Origin: Durusdinium trenchii
Taxonomy: Eukaryota; Sar; Dinophyceae; Suessiales; Symbiodiniaceae
NCBI GenBank assembly: GCA_963970005.1
Contig: CAXAMN010005224.1
Coordinates: 1,294,186-1,358,185 of the forward strand
Length of the DNA stretch: 64,000 nt
Reading direction: 5' to 3'
This document shows positions 1 through 10,673 of the stretch, piece after piece. The position numbers and the translations under genes were made by a program. The notes under the pieces were generated by a model. It did no database searches, had not been told where the DNA came from, and saw only the letters and a list, made by a program, of their open reading frames with translations. The stretch's first letter is position 1, and every line of letters starts with the position of its first letter.

Positions 1-1519
1 GAGTCAAAGAAACAGGTTCTTCCTGTTTAACCCTGAGACATTCAAACCTGAACCTCTTATAACCTGCCATCAAATCGGTAGTTAAGTGTCTTGAAACAGG
101 GCAGAAGACCATGAGCACCACCCCGTGTCACTTGTCAAAGGAAACATCGATGAGCAAACCCGCCATTCCTTTTTCATTTCTTCACGAATCAAAGAACCGC
201 GTGGGAATGGGAAGAATTATATACAACTGTACAGCCTCCAAACCCAGCAGAATTGGCAAAGTGGTCATGGCTGAAAATCGGGTTTTACCTTCCCATGGGG
301 TTTTCGACTTACAGCTGTTCTGCAAGAAAAGCTTCGGACGCCCTATGTTCAGCCACAGCCATGTAATACCTTACCCGCCTTCTGCTTCAGTTTTGCTCCA
401 AGTTTCTGTTTCTCAGAGCACCCGAGAGCAAAGGCAGAAACAGGCATTGAAAGCTCACAGAAATCGATGAAGTGCTGTGGGTCAGACACTCAAAGATTGT
501 CAGAACTTTGGTGAGCTTTTAATTCAAAGCTCCTCAGAGGCTCCCTCAAGCTTTGTTCTTGATAGATTCTCCTGCACGCAAATGCACTCAGGGTCCAAAT
601 GATTCGGCCTTTGATTCATCCAACATCAGGTTCTCTCCACCCAAGCTCCCCAGACTGTTGTGGGGGTCTCAAATCGGCGTGCCAAGCTCAGTGAAACTCT
701 ACGTATACTGAAGTCACCCAACCAAAACAATCTCTTCGCAAAGTTGAATGAAGGGGCCACGAAATGGTGCGCTAGTCTAGGGCCCTGACCGACTATGACT
801 ATTGGTGGATCTTTACATAGTCAATTGGATCCTTACGACCGGTTTGTTTCGTGGGAGTGGTCCGCTCGCTTGTTCGACGTCGAAGAGATGGGGCGCTTGT
901 TCTGGCGCCAACGACGGGTGTCAAACATTGTAAAATAACGTATGACATACGTGTGGCCAACGACGCTGCCTTGGAGCTTGTCTGCAATAAACCAAGGAAA
1001 TGTTGGCGCCGCTTCCGGATGAAGCTCTGGAGGTTCTGAAGAACAGGAGCATACCGCCTCAAAGTTGTCTGAGGCAGCACCACCCAGTCGGATGAGGATT
1101 TGGGCATCAGTCGAACGCCAATTGAAAAGGGGGCCCTTAATCAAGGGCCAAAAATATCCGAAAATGAAGACCTGGCCAGCGGCTTTGACACACGTATAGG
1201 GACAATGAGATTTCGGCTTTGTTTTTTTTAGCAAGAGGTTAGGGAACTCCCTGTAGCTCTGGACGGCTCCCTGTTTAATCGAGAATATGCTATTAACCCC
1301 GGCTCCTTAGCTTCCCCCTCAGCACCAGCTAGTATCATTGTCATGGTCTTCTTCAGGTAAAATATGGTAAAATGATCTAAACAGTCCCACATAGTCCAAC
1401 CACACCAAGCTAAACTTGGAACAAGTTGGCCCCGAGATTGTTGGATAGGCAAAACAAGCAGAATCGCCCTCAAAGAGTCCTTGATGCCCAACATTGCCAA
1501 ACATACAAAAAGCCAGCAC
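1..1519. other. No supportable gene
   Basis: Several short open frames exist on both strands (for example 111-470 plus, 833-1234 minus), but none shows a recognisable motif, a convincing pair of splice sites or a consistent codon bias. The stretch lies just downstream of the last recognised exon of the apple-module gene, so a 3' end or further exons of that gene may lie here, but none was found. Confidence 0.4.
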
Positions 1520-3599
1520 CAAGTTGCAAGCACGCAAAGCCCTCCAATGCTATAGTGGCCTGAATTTGCTGGCTCCAGACTTCGCAGCGGCCCTGTGAAA
1601 ACTCGACGCCGCTGCAACCCAGTCGGCCCGTGCAGGACCACATGCAGGCGTCCAAGGAGGTGTCTGGGACCACCTAGCACTGCTTGGTGTCTGGAACAAT
1701 TCTGACTAGTGCGATGAAAGTTGGGACTTGGATGAAAGTTGGGAATCTTTCTGTTGGGGCTCATTTCCTCACTCTCTACCAAGTGCGAGTCGGATCAGGT
1801 CGGGTCATTCTGGCTGTGTCAACGGATGTAAATCTCCATGTGTGCAAGCGAAGCCCAAGAACACATTGGGTTCAGCCAAAGGCCCCCCAGCCAGTCATCG
1901 ATGTTTGCTCAATCAAAATCAATGGCTCGTTGTGGGTCGGTATCCTGCGCTGTTGGAGACCCATTGGCCTCATAGTAGCTCATCAAGTTGTCGCTTTTGT
2001 GAGCTCCACGACATGCTTGCCCTGGGCCATTCACCTCGTACCAAAGCGAGAAGTCTTCAACAGAATTCAATCGCCAAAAAGCCATTGGAATGGTATGGAA
2101 TCAACGCACTGCAGAAAGTTATCTCAAAAGCACACCGCAATAAGTAAGAATTAGACCCCTTCTTACTATTGCCATAGACATCAACTTTCTAGACTTTTTG
2201 AGATCAGTCATTCTCACTGTTCGCCCACCTCTCGAAAGCTGGGACCTTCAAGGGCTAAACATGTGAAGTTTGAAATCTCCGCACTGGCGTGGATGCTTCG
2301 AGTCCATACTTCGCATCGGCCCAGCGAAAACTCGATGCCTCGGCGAAGGATGGAGAGTAGAGGAGAGTCCGCGGTGAAGGATGGGCTGCTTGCGATGGAA
2401 AACAGTCTGGCAGTGCAAGAATGAGAAAGATCTCACCATCAAAGGATACCTAATCTGTACTTTTCCCGTTGTCAGAAGTTCTTCTGGGTGGGAGGCCAAC
2501 GGCACCACAAACACCAAAAGATTCCTCGGACACTCTTCAAACCATGCGTTATAATCTCACCATTTTATGGCAAGGTACCAGTGCAATCCGGATCTTGCAA
2601 ACATGCTGCTTTGCAGTCAAAGAGGCGGCCAATGGGAAGGACCTTGCCATGAGTTTTCAGCACTTCAACGTTGCCATTGAGTAAGCTACCAGAAGTATTG
2701 GACCTACTGTAAGTATCATTTCCGCGAATTTGTCCCGGTTCCAAAGCACAAAGGGCCCCTTGGTCAGCACACCCTCCACATACCACTTCCCTCTCAAGCC
2801 TTCCCGAGATAGGTGTACATGACACCACCCTCCCAAGGTTTCATGCCCTAAGACTCCCATCATTACCAGAAGTGTCCCTCCCTCCCTCCCTCCCTTCCTC
2901 CCTCCACATGACATCACCACCCATTCGAGTCCATTTGAGGATCCTGTTCTTCCTATCCAGGTGGGATCTGACCTTCGGGCCACCTTCATGTACTCCGGCG
3001 AGTTGTCGCTCGCCGTTTGGCCGCGGCAAGCCCTATGGCCACCGTCCACGGGGCGCAGGGCAAAGGCACCCGGCGGTTCCAGCCGGTAGCAACCTCGGAG
3101 CGCCGGTGCGCCGCAGCGGTCAGCCGCCCCAGTGGATCCAAGCGGCCTCTCCGCCACTATGGTGGCTATAAGATGCTATAAGCATTCATCAGACTCGGTA
3201 GGTGGAGTAATATGGGTCATTTTGAGCTCTACCCTTTGGATCTATCCAAATGGTTTGAGAGAGCGTTCTCATCATGCTTCAGGATCAACTATGTGCAGGT
3301 GTTACCCACGCCTGTTCTGGTTTGTAGTTCATGAAGCAAGTGTCAGTCTTCCGCAACTCAAGCAAGTGTCTACCTTGCTGAACTCATAAGGCCTGCCATT
3401 TATGCTGTGTTTTCCTGCTCTTTCACCACTACCCTTGTGCTCTTCGACCACCCCCGAAACCTTAACCCCCACTGCCGCCCACCTTCCAGTCACAAACCAC
3501 GCCACTGAAGCCCCTGAGCGGCTTGGTGCTTCGGATGCCGCCCGGGCGGGTCCAGACTTCGCAGCGGCCCGGTGAGTACTCCACACCGGAGCATAGGGG
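1520..3599 (-). CDS. Multi-apple (PAN-like) domain protein, partial gene, six exons
   Basis: Six exons read from high to low coordinate: 3483-3599, 2973-3093 (upper end uncertain), 2579-2685, 2246-2338, 1945-2054, 1520-1673. Each module has an ACRG...SDN...YY-type opening, a pair of cysteines spaced C-x3-C (CKAAC, CMWSC), a C-T/S-G-I/V-E-Y/F-S turn and the hallmark GRCEVW followed by G-F-x-C. Three GRCEVW copies and two ACRG copies are visible, so at least parts of three modules are present. Codon phase carries across four introns (2973 to 2685, 2579 to 2338, 2246 to 2054, and 1945 to 1673, the last only if its donor is GA). Apple/PAN modules bind carbohydrate or protein ligands in secreted or surface proteins; extracellular location is inferred. 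The N terminus lies above 3599 and was not found, and no stop codon was identified. The link between exons 3483 and 3093 is assumed. The ligand is unknown. Confidence 0.75.
2876..2908 (+). repeat. CCCT/CCTT pyrimidine microsatellite
   Basis: A run of CCCT units grading into CTTCC units. It lies in the intron between exons 2973-3093 and 2579-2685 of the apple-module gene; on the coding (minus) strand it is a purine run, so it does not serve as the intron's pyrimidine tract. Confidence 0.85.
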
Positions 3600-5887
3600 C
3601 TGGTCCAAACAGGCGTGTTGACAGGCCTGAAACCACGGCGGTTCCGGGCGGTTGACAGGCGCGGTTCATGGTGTGCCGGTTTTGAGCTGTTTTTGGTTGA
3701 GGCGTCTTGTAGATGGCTGCGAACACATGCGAACACAGATGTTGAGGACCGCATGGCAACTGGCAAACAAAAGGAATTGACTGCTATGGGTTGTTGGGTA
3801 TTTTCTGAGCTCATGGGGCTGCTCATGGGATATAGACCCTCTTTCACTAGTGCTGCTCAACCTGTGGAGGTTGGGAGGCTGGTTCAAATGGGAGAGATGA
3901 CCCAAAGGCGCTTGTTGGGAAAGTGACAGATATCATTCTTGGGGTCTTGGTGTTGGTTGCATTCTGGACCTTGATAAAGGTCGGTTCGTGTGAGGTGCTG
4001 CTGAAAAAGTATGATTTCATGATCTACGGTCTGATCCTGCACGCCAAATGGCGGGCTTTCTGAGAAGAGATCCACATACCTTCTGAGAAGCCAGGGAGAT
4101 CCAGCCCCGCCCCGATTTCGCACCTTTTCAGAGGAAATGTGAATCGGACATCTTGCAATCTGGCCTTTCCGCATGCATGCGATATTCATGTGTTTCCGCG
4201 CTTAAAAACAGAACTGCGCCTGTTATGGCCTCAAAAAGGAGATTTCAACAACCATGAGCCACAGCTTTCCAGAAGCAAGTAGATTTCAGTTATGAAGGTA
4301 CTAAAACATACTAAAACCACGACCCATTCTTTCATCGATATTGCAAAAAGAGCGCCCCCTCTCTTCCACTGAGCTTTCGGAGAAACATGCCGCCCAAACT
4401 CACTCAATCTCCATCTACGGCGCCTCCAGCGATGAGGCCTCCACCACCACATAGTAAGTGGCATGGTTGTCGGACGCTGAGGCCCCACGACAGGCGCGAT
4501 CTTCCCCTCCTTGAGGGCGAAGAGTAGGGTGAGTCGAAACAAAGCAAACAGTTGCATCTCAGGAAGCAGCAGAATGACCTTAACTTTCGCCTTTCGGGAA
4601 GCAGCAAGATGACCTAAACCATGACATCGGATCATGACCATCATGAAGACCGATGAAGACCATATGACAGCATGATCAAAGAGCAGTCAACGAGACAGGC
4701 AGCATTTCATGAGACAAGCAGTCCCACGGTCCACGAGTGGAGTCGAGCACGGTCCGCTTTGGGGTTCGATGTCTTTTACCGGCCTGGAGTGGAGTGGAGT
4801 CGGACGGCAGCGGTGTTGAAGCACGAACAACATGAATGGTCGAATGGTCGACCGGATTTCAGGGGAACCAAAACGAACCGAAGGTGCACACACCTGGTAT
4901 AGTCAGAAATTTCAAGGGCAGTTGACCAAGATTCTTCCAGTAAAGGCAAAGGAAAATAATGAAACATGGCTTCGAAGCCTAGGGTAGACTATGACCGTAG
5001 ATTCTTGACTTGCGGAGGCAGCAGCCAGGTGACGCCCAACCAAGAAAACCCTCCCTTTCCACTCTCCCAAGGTGACGCCTTCAGCGGGTTGAAAGCCTGA
5101 GAGGAGCCAGATGCTCGTGGAGATCACGACGACCTGGTCAACACAGCTGAAATAAGGCCAACACAGCGGACATACGCGGAGCAGGTCAACACAGCGGAGG
5201 GCAGCAACAATGCAACGTCTTGAAAAAACTACTTCACGACTGGTGCGAAACGGTGTCCTTGGTCTTCCTGCCGAACCTAGACCGTCCATGACCATCCATG
5301 ACTCCGGGTACTGTTCCAACGCAGTTGTTCTTCATCCATGACTCTCTCTCACATCGAAAAAGGATCCATATAGTTCCATCCATGTTCCATCTGGGGCTGA
5401 CGAATGCATCCAGGAAATGTTCGTTGAAACAATGGAAACCTGCCGAGAATCGGATTCGCAATTCGCAACTTCGCTGAAACCGAGGTCTGCAGATCACCGA
5501 GTCTCCAGCGATCAGATTTGTTTGGGTCCTTAAATCTATATATTTCATCAAATCGATTTAAACATGCATATATTACAAAACCCATCTCAAAGGAAGAAGC
5601 TCCTCCACACGCTCAACTAGAAGACTCCGGACCCAACAAAGATATTCCCGATCTATAATCTCTAATAACTATGTCGATAACACAAAGCAAAATCATGAAA
5701 GTCATGAGGACCACCTTGTACATGACTCATGCGTTTGACCATAGGACTTTGACCTTCCCCAAAAAAACAACCAACTCCCCGGTCCTTCCAACGACCAACT
5801 CCACGGCACCGTGGTGGACAACGTGCTGGAGGACGCCGTAGAGCTCATGGATGTGGTGGTCCCTCTCCATGGAGAATAGACCGTGAC
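3600..5887. other. No confident gene; possible upstream part of the apple gene
   Basis: The upstream exons of the apple-module gene should lie here on the minus strand. A C-x3-C fragment (CVRMC) can be read near 3720 and would fit the start of a module, but it has no convincing borders. A 135-residue minus frame at 4912-5319 contains a hydrophobic, cysteine-containing stretch but no motif I recognise. Nothing else is supportable. Confidence 0.3.
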
Positions 5888-6932
5888 CTTGGCGGCGTTG
5901 GTGGCCTCGGGCGTCAGGTCAAAGAGGTACTCCTCCTCCTGGCGCCGCATGGCGCGGTGTTGGACTCCGAAACGGATACGCCGGGCACCTTCGTTTCGGG
6001 GCACCGACGTCGGCGATGGGGTCGTTTTCTGCGGCCGACTGACCGGGTCTTTGGGCCAAACGGGAAGCCGTTTCGGAAGCTGTACGAAGTATTGTTTCGT
6101 GATGTTTCGTGTATATAATTATGTAATATAATATGCATGTATATAATATACATCTTTAAAGGACTTCTAGAAGTTCATTTTTCCCGTTGCATAAATGCAC
6201 AAGATGAAGAAGGAAGACAAAACCAAAACCTGCGACCTTCCCTCTTCATAATTCCCCAAATGATTATGTCTTGGTCTCTATGTTGGGTCCTTTCGTGACC
6301 ACCAACACCAATAGGAACCAACACCTCCCCATGGGCGATGAGTTCATTGAGCACACCACTATGTCAACATATTTCAACGCTTTACTATCTTTAGATGGAG
6401 TCTTTCCATATATGGGTCTGTATTGGAACAAGGACACCACACAATCTTGTTTACAGGTTCCTTTCACCAGGCTGGTCTCCCACATTTATGGACCAGCCAA
6501 CTTGGGGCGGTGCCATATGTTCAGCTGATTTTCCAATCAAAAGAACAAGACTAGACGTGGAAATAGACCTTCGGACGAAGGCTCGAACACGCGACCTGCG
6601 ACCTGCGGATGAAACGCAGCTGACCTCCAGTTGAGGTTTGGGCTTGTAGGGCCACACGCCATTGGGGCTGCCCACGGGACCGAAGCTTCCTTTCACATCG
6701 GCTTGCCAGGTGGTCACCCAAACCACTTCGCCAGCAGTTGTTGTGGTCCAGTCCTGCAAGTGGGATCTGCAAAGAATCTATAACTGCAACGATCTTTTGT
6801 TGACATCATCATCTACAGAACAAACTCCTCTCATTGAGATGGAAACATGTTTTCCCTTCATGTTCGACTCCACAGAGCGCATCCGTGTCCAACCACCGGG
6901 GCCCTTCTCATATAAGAAACCAGTGGCCGGTC
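5888..6932 (-). CDS. Unidentified multi-exon gene (three exons seen)
   Basis: Exon 6847-6932 has an AG acceptor (CCAG) and a GT donor and ends in phase 0. Exon 6625-6753 is exactly 43 codons, starts after TTGCAG and ends before GTCAGC, also phase 0, so the two join in frame over a 93-base intron. A further exon, 5888-5964 (25 codons plus two bases), has acceptor CGGAG and donor GTCACG. The peptides are rich in tryptophan and glycine (DWTTTTAGE, GSFGPVGSPNG). A possible upstream exon near 7200-7300 holds FGYEKEDRTRW, which resembles FLYEKGPGGWTRM in exon 6847-6932, so a repeated module is possible. No family is recognised. The link from 6625 down to 5964 is not proved, and about 65 bases below the last exon a second good frame (MERDHHIHELYG) starts in a different phase. 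Confidence 0.5.
6271..6528 (+). CDS. Possible plus-strand ORF inside the minus-strand gene
   Basis: An 85-residue plus-strand frame with strong purine-N-pyrimidine codon bias at its start (GTGACCACCAACACC) and protein-like content (MGDEFIEH, SLDGVFPYMG). It sits in the presumed intron between exons 5888-5964 and 6625-6753 of the minus-strand gene. No motif is recognised. An overlapping minus frame (6264-6485) is also open, so the coding strand is not certain. Confidence 0.3.
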   Translation: MVSMLGPFVTTNTNRNQHLPMGDEFIEHTTMSTYFNALLSLDGVFPYMGLYWNKDTTQSCLQVPFTRLVSHIYGPANLGRCHMFS

Positions 6933-7647
6933 CTGGTAAAGTGGCCAATGGGTCGATTGGGTCACGTCCATTTTCTCAGAGATCTCATTACCTCGGCCAA
7001 GGGCGTTCGCGGCTCGAAGCCGAGAAGGACGGGTCCTCCTCTAGAAGGATCGAGATGAACATGTTGCGATTTTTGCGAACCTGTTCTACCGCTTGATTCA
7101 AAACCCGTCTTTGTGAGATCTTCAGAACAATCGACTCGAACATGTTGTGGACACGAAACATGATGTTGGGATGAACCCACAGAGGTATCTTTTACCGACG
7201 GCAGCAACAAGGTGATGCCAGGTCACAGTCACCATCCACCTCCACGAGCCATCTGGTCCGGTCCTCCTTCTCATAGCCAAACAAGAACCTCGACACCCAC
7301 AAAAACAATTTATATATAATTCCACTGTTCATAGACTCCAACCACCAGTGATTAATCTATAGTTGTAAAAATTAGTCTTTACATGTATACAGCTTTGAAA
7401 CTACCAAGCCAGGTCCACCTATATACAGCTCAGAAAAACCTAATTATATGTCACCCTTCATCACCTTTTGCACTCTGAAAACTCCACACCGCCGTGAGGT
7501 CCGTTTCTTAAAGGACAACCCCCCCCACGGCATGCACCGACGACCGGTTCGGGTCCGTCCCGACCGGTACGTTTTTTCTCCGCTTCGGTGGGATGAACTG
7601 GAAGACGGATCGGGTGCACAAACTGTGACGTGGGCCAGTTCTTTGAT

Positions 7648-7674
7648 CATGTATATATATATATACATATACTG
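7648..7674 (+). repeat. TA microsatellite
   Basis: A short alternating TA run at the left edge of dispersed repeat copy 1. A similar TA run sits at the same edge of copy 2 (59425-59445), so it may be part of the element or its preferred target. Confidence 0.75.
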
Positions 7675-8370
7675 TGTGTGTCCAACTCAACCATGTTGCC
7701 GCTTTGTTGCCCGACGCAGCCCAAACATATCCAAAAGACTCATCTTTCTGGATCGGTAAAATTGTGCTGTTGCACTTGCACAACTTCATGGTCCCAAAAC
7801 CGCCACGCTTGTGGCATGTGGCCAGAAATGGCCAAAAAATTGCCCACTTGGGGCCAAATGATCGACTGAAGAATCCATTTTTGGGCGAGCACTGCTATAG
7901 AAAGTTGCAACACGCTGCTGGGACAAAAAGAAGTTGCACATTACCAGCCCTGTCCCTTGTCTCACCACGCGCACTTGCGTGATATTTCGATGGCCCTCCA
8001 CACGGAAGCTTCTTTTCTCAAGGTTTTGGGGTCTTGTTTTTGGCGCCGCAGAATCACTTACTTGGTAAAGCGTCAGCCCAGCAACTGCAATAGAGCAAGC
8101 CTGCACCAAGACATTACATGGTGCTGCTTCACAGGCACGGTTTGGAAGCAACCCCTGACTCAGTGCCAGAACAGTGCAGGTGCGAGGGCGAAGTCAAAAA
8201 TACCTCCGCCCTTCATCAAGCACAGGCTTTTCCCTCATGTAATGGATCCCCACCAGTCAAAAACTTTGTAAGTCACTATACTGTAAAGATCACAACTGTC
8301 GGGGCCGCACGTGGGGCCAAGGCAAGAGAATCAGAGAGCAGCAATACATGGAGACAATGTATATAAATGG
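7650..8370 (+). repeat. Dispersed 0.7-0.8 kb repeat, copy 1
   Basis: Starts just after a short TA run and shares long blocks with 59411-60250 in the same orientation, for example GGCCAGAAA, GATCGACTGAAGAA, TTGCAACACGCTGCTGG, CCCTTCATCAA and AACTGTCGGGGCC, in the same order and spacing. The minus strand keeps a partly conserved reading frame in both copies (CNFxxxQQRVAxFY and SSVDxLAP), which suggests decay of a once-coding element. No transposase or reverse-transcriptase motif is visible, so the class is unknown. Confidence 0.8.
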
Positions 8371-8439
8371 AGTATCCTCCATGAGAAAATCACATGGAGG
8401 GGTCAGTCCTAGTCATTCTTTAGTGATTTCGTGGGGGAT

Positions 8440-9890
8440 GGTGAATGTCAGCTCCCTAGAAAATGAGTGACGCAGCCTCATGAATCAGGTTTGGCACTCT
8501 AGTGAGAAAAAGTATCATCACTAGAACATGGACAGAATTTCCAAACGCAGCCTTTTCACCCGTGTGCCCGTGTTTGGCGCATCTTCGGTTTCGTCCGGCG
8601 CTTGCAATTTTTTAGCGGATCCTGCTTCTACGTGCTGTGACGAACCCCAACAGCAAACAAAAGCATGCAAAAGCTAAGTTCATTGAACAACAACTACAAC
8701 ACTCCGAAAATGCCGGCACGATCCGGCGAATCAAGTGGCTTTGGTGTCTCGACCAGCACCTGGCACACCCAAATCCTCAGACCCTGCCACACCCTACCAT
8801 TCCATTTCTGCCTACCATTTCATTTCTGGCACTCTGGCCAGAAATGGAAAGGTAGGGTATCCAAGGGACAGCCAGACAAAATTCTCTAGAAAATGATGAG
8901 TGGTAGGGTTTGGGGTGGCACAACCTCATGTTCTAGTGGCTTTGGTGTCTCGACCAAGAGTGCCAGAAATGGAAAGGTAAAGTCTCCAAGGGGCAGATCC
9001 TCATTGTCTACTGGCTTTGGTGTCTCGACCAGTGCCTGGCACACCCAAATCCTCAGACCCTGCCATACCCTACCATTCCATGTCTGGCACCTGGTCCAGA
9101 AATCGAAGGTATCCAAGGAGCAGCCAGACCAAATTCACCAGAAAATGAAGGTTATAGGGCTTTAGGTGGCACCTCTTCATTTTCTGGTGGCTTTGGTGTC
9201 TCTACCAGCACCTGGCACACCCAAATCCTCAGACCCTGCCATACCCTACCATTCCATTTCTGGCCAGTGTTGGAAATGGAAAGGTGGGGTATCCCTGGTG
9301 CCCTACCATTCATTCCTGGCACTCAGGCCAGACATGGGAAGGTAGTGTATCCAAGGGGCAGCCAGACCAAATTCACTAGAAAATGAAAGTTATAGGGTTT
9401 TAGGTTGCACTCCTCATTTTCTAGTGGCGCTGGTGTCTCGACCAGCACCTGGCACACCCAAGTCCTCAGACCCTGCGATACCCAACCAAAATCGCTCCTT
9501 GCGCTCGTGTCCACTCTTTCCCCATGATATTCGGACTGAAAATTTGGGGTGTGTCTCACGTTCTAAGTTCTAAGTGTCTTCCTTGAGTTTTCTGTTTCTA
9601 GATCTTGAGGGTTTAAACTTTATGTCATGCTTTACTATGTGTTACTTATATTCCGTCTTGACTCATCATGATTCATCATGTTTGCTAGAAAATGAGGAAC
9701 CTCACTAGAAAATGAAGGGACAGGTGGGATCAAGAAAACAATGTGATGTCTAGAAAATGACCTTGGAAGCATGCCTATGAGACCTGCGTGTCTTATATAT
9801 TTTACAGTGAACTACACTCTATAGAAAATGCAATACCTGGCCCCTTGCCGGTGAGTTTACTACAGACGTCAACCTCCATTTTCTAGTCCA
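8440..9890 (+). repeat. Hairpin-rich repeat array with CTAGAAAATG motifs
   Basis: Five partial or full copies of a roughly 180-240 bp unit begin near 8737, 8938, 9012, 9189 and 9427 with the shared block GGCTTTGGTGTCTC (slightly varied in the fifth). Each full unit contains an internal inverted repeat: CTACCATTCCATTTCTGG is followed a few bases later by CCAGAAATGGAAAGGTAG. A second inverted pair, CACTAGAAAATGA with TCATTTTCTAGTG, sits at unit borders. Single CTAGAAAATG copies continue outside the array (8451, 9684, 9703, 9751) to about 9890. All frames across it are short. It looks like a clustered non-autonomous inverted-repeat element. Confidence 0.85.
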
Positions 9891-10673
9891 AATATCACAG
9901 GGGATAGTGGAGTTCCATGTTTCACATCGAACCCAATGACGGCAGGAATGGGACAGGAAGCAAAACCGAAAGGATGTTACTGCTTTGGGGGGCTCAAACA
10001 TCTCAGGCAGGGGGATGGGACCCCCAAGTTGAACCATCGCACCAATCTACCCATCTCTTCCGCGTGGCCGGGCAGTTGCTCCACACAGCGCCTCCTCCTC
10101 ACTGGAGCCCAGTGGAGCAATCCGCAACATTCGACCCTTGGCACCATCGCCACATGCGCCGCCGGAGGAGCCACACGGCATCTTGCCCACCTCACCGCGA
10201 TGGCCGCGCGGAGCCACGGTGGCGGTGGGAGTCCAGGCGCCAGACGGTCACCGGAGTTGGACGCGAGACGGCCAGCTAACGTCGGGGTTCAGGTGGTGAT
10301 CTTAGAGATGCTAGAATTCCATTGGGCCGTAGGGTTCAAGTACATGTCAGGTGAAGTTTTACCACTTTCAGATCCTGTCATTGAAGTACTTGCGTCCGAC
10401 ATGTTGTTGGGAAGATCTTGTAGGCTTGGGGATGCTGGGTTCTAGTTTCCCATCAGTTTATTTTGTCGTTGAAGAGTGAAGGTTGGACATGAGGTGCAAG
10501 GAATTCAGGCGCTCGCAGGGAGGGACTGCATGTTTCTGAATTCCGAAACAAACAATAACTTAACAACGTTAAAAAAACACTATTCCGCATGGAATGCTTG
10601 CAACGCGCTCTTGCTCGGGTCCTGCTCCTTTTGTATGCCTTTTGTAACGATCCTTCTGTCACATCCTTCTTAC
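9891..10673. other. No confident gene
   Basis: Between 9917 and 10445 both strands are open for 70-170 codons because the DNA is GC-rich. A 169-residue plus frame (9936-10445) and minus frames over 9977-10260 are similarly protein-like, and I cannot choose between them. There is no motif. Confidence 0.3.
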
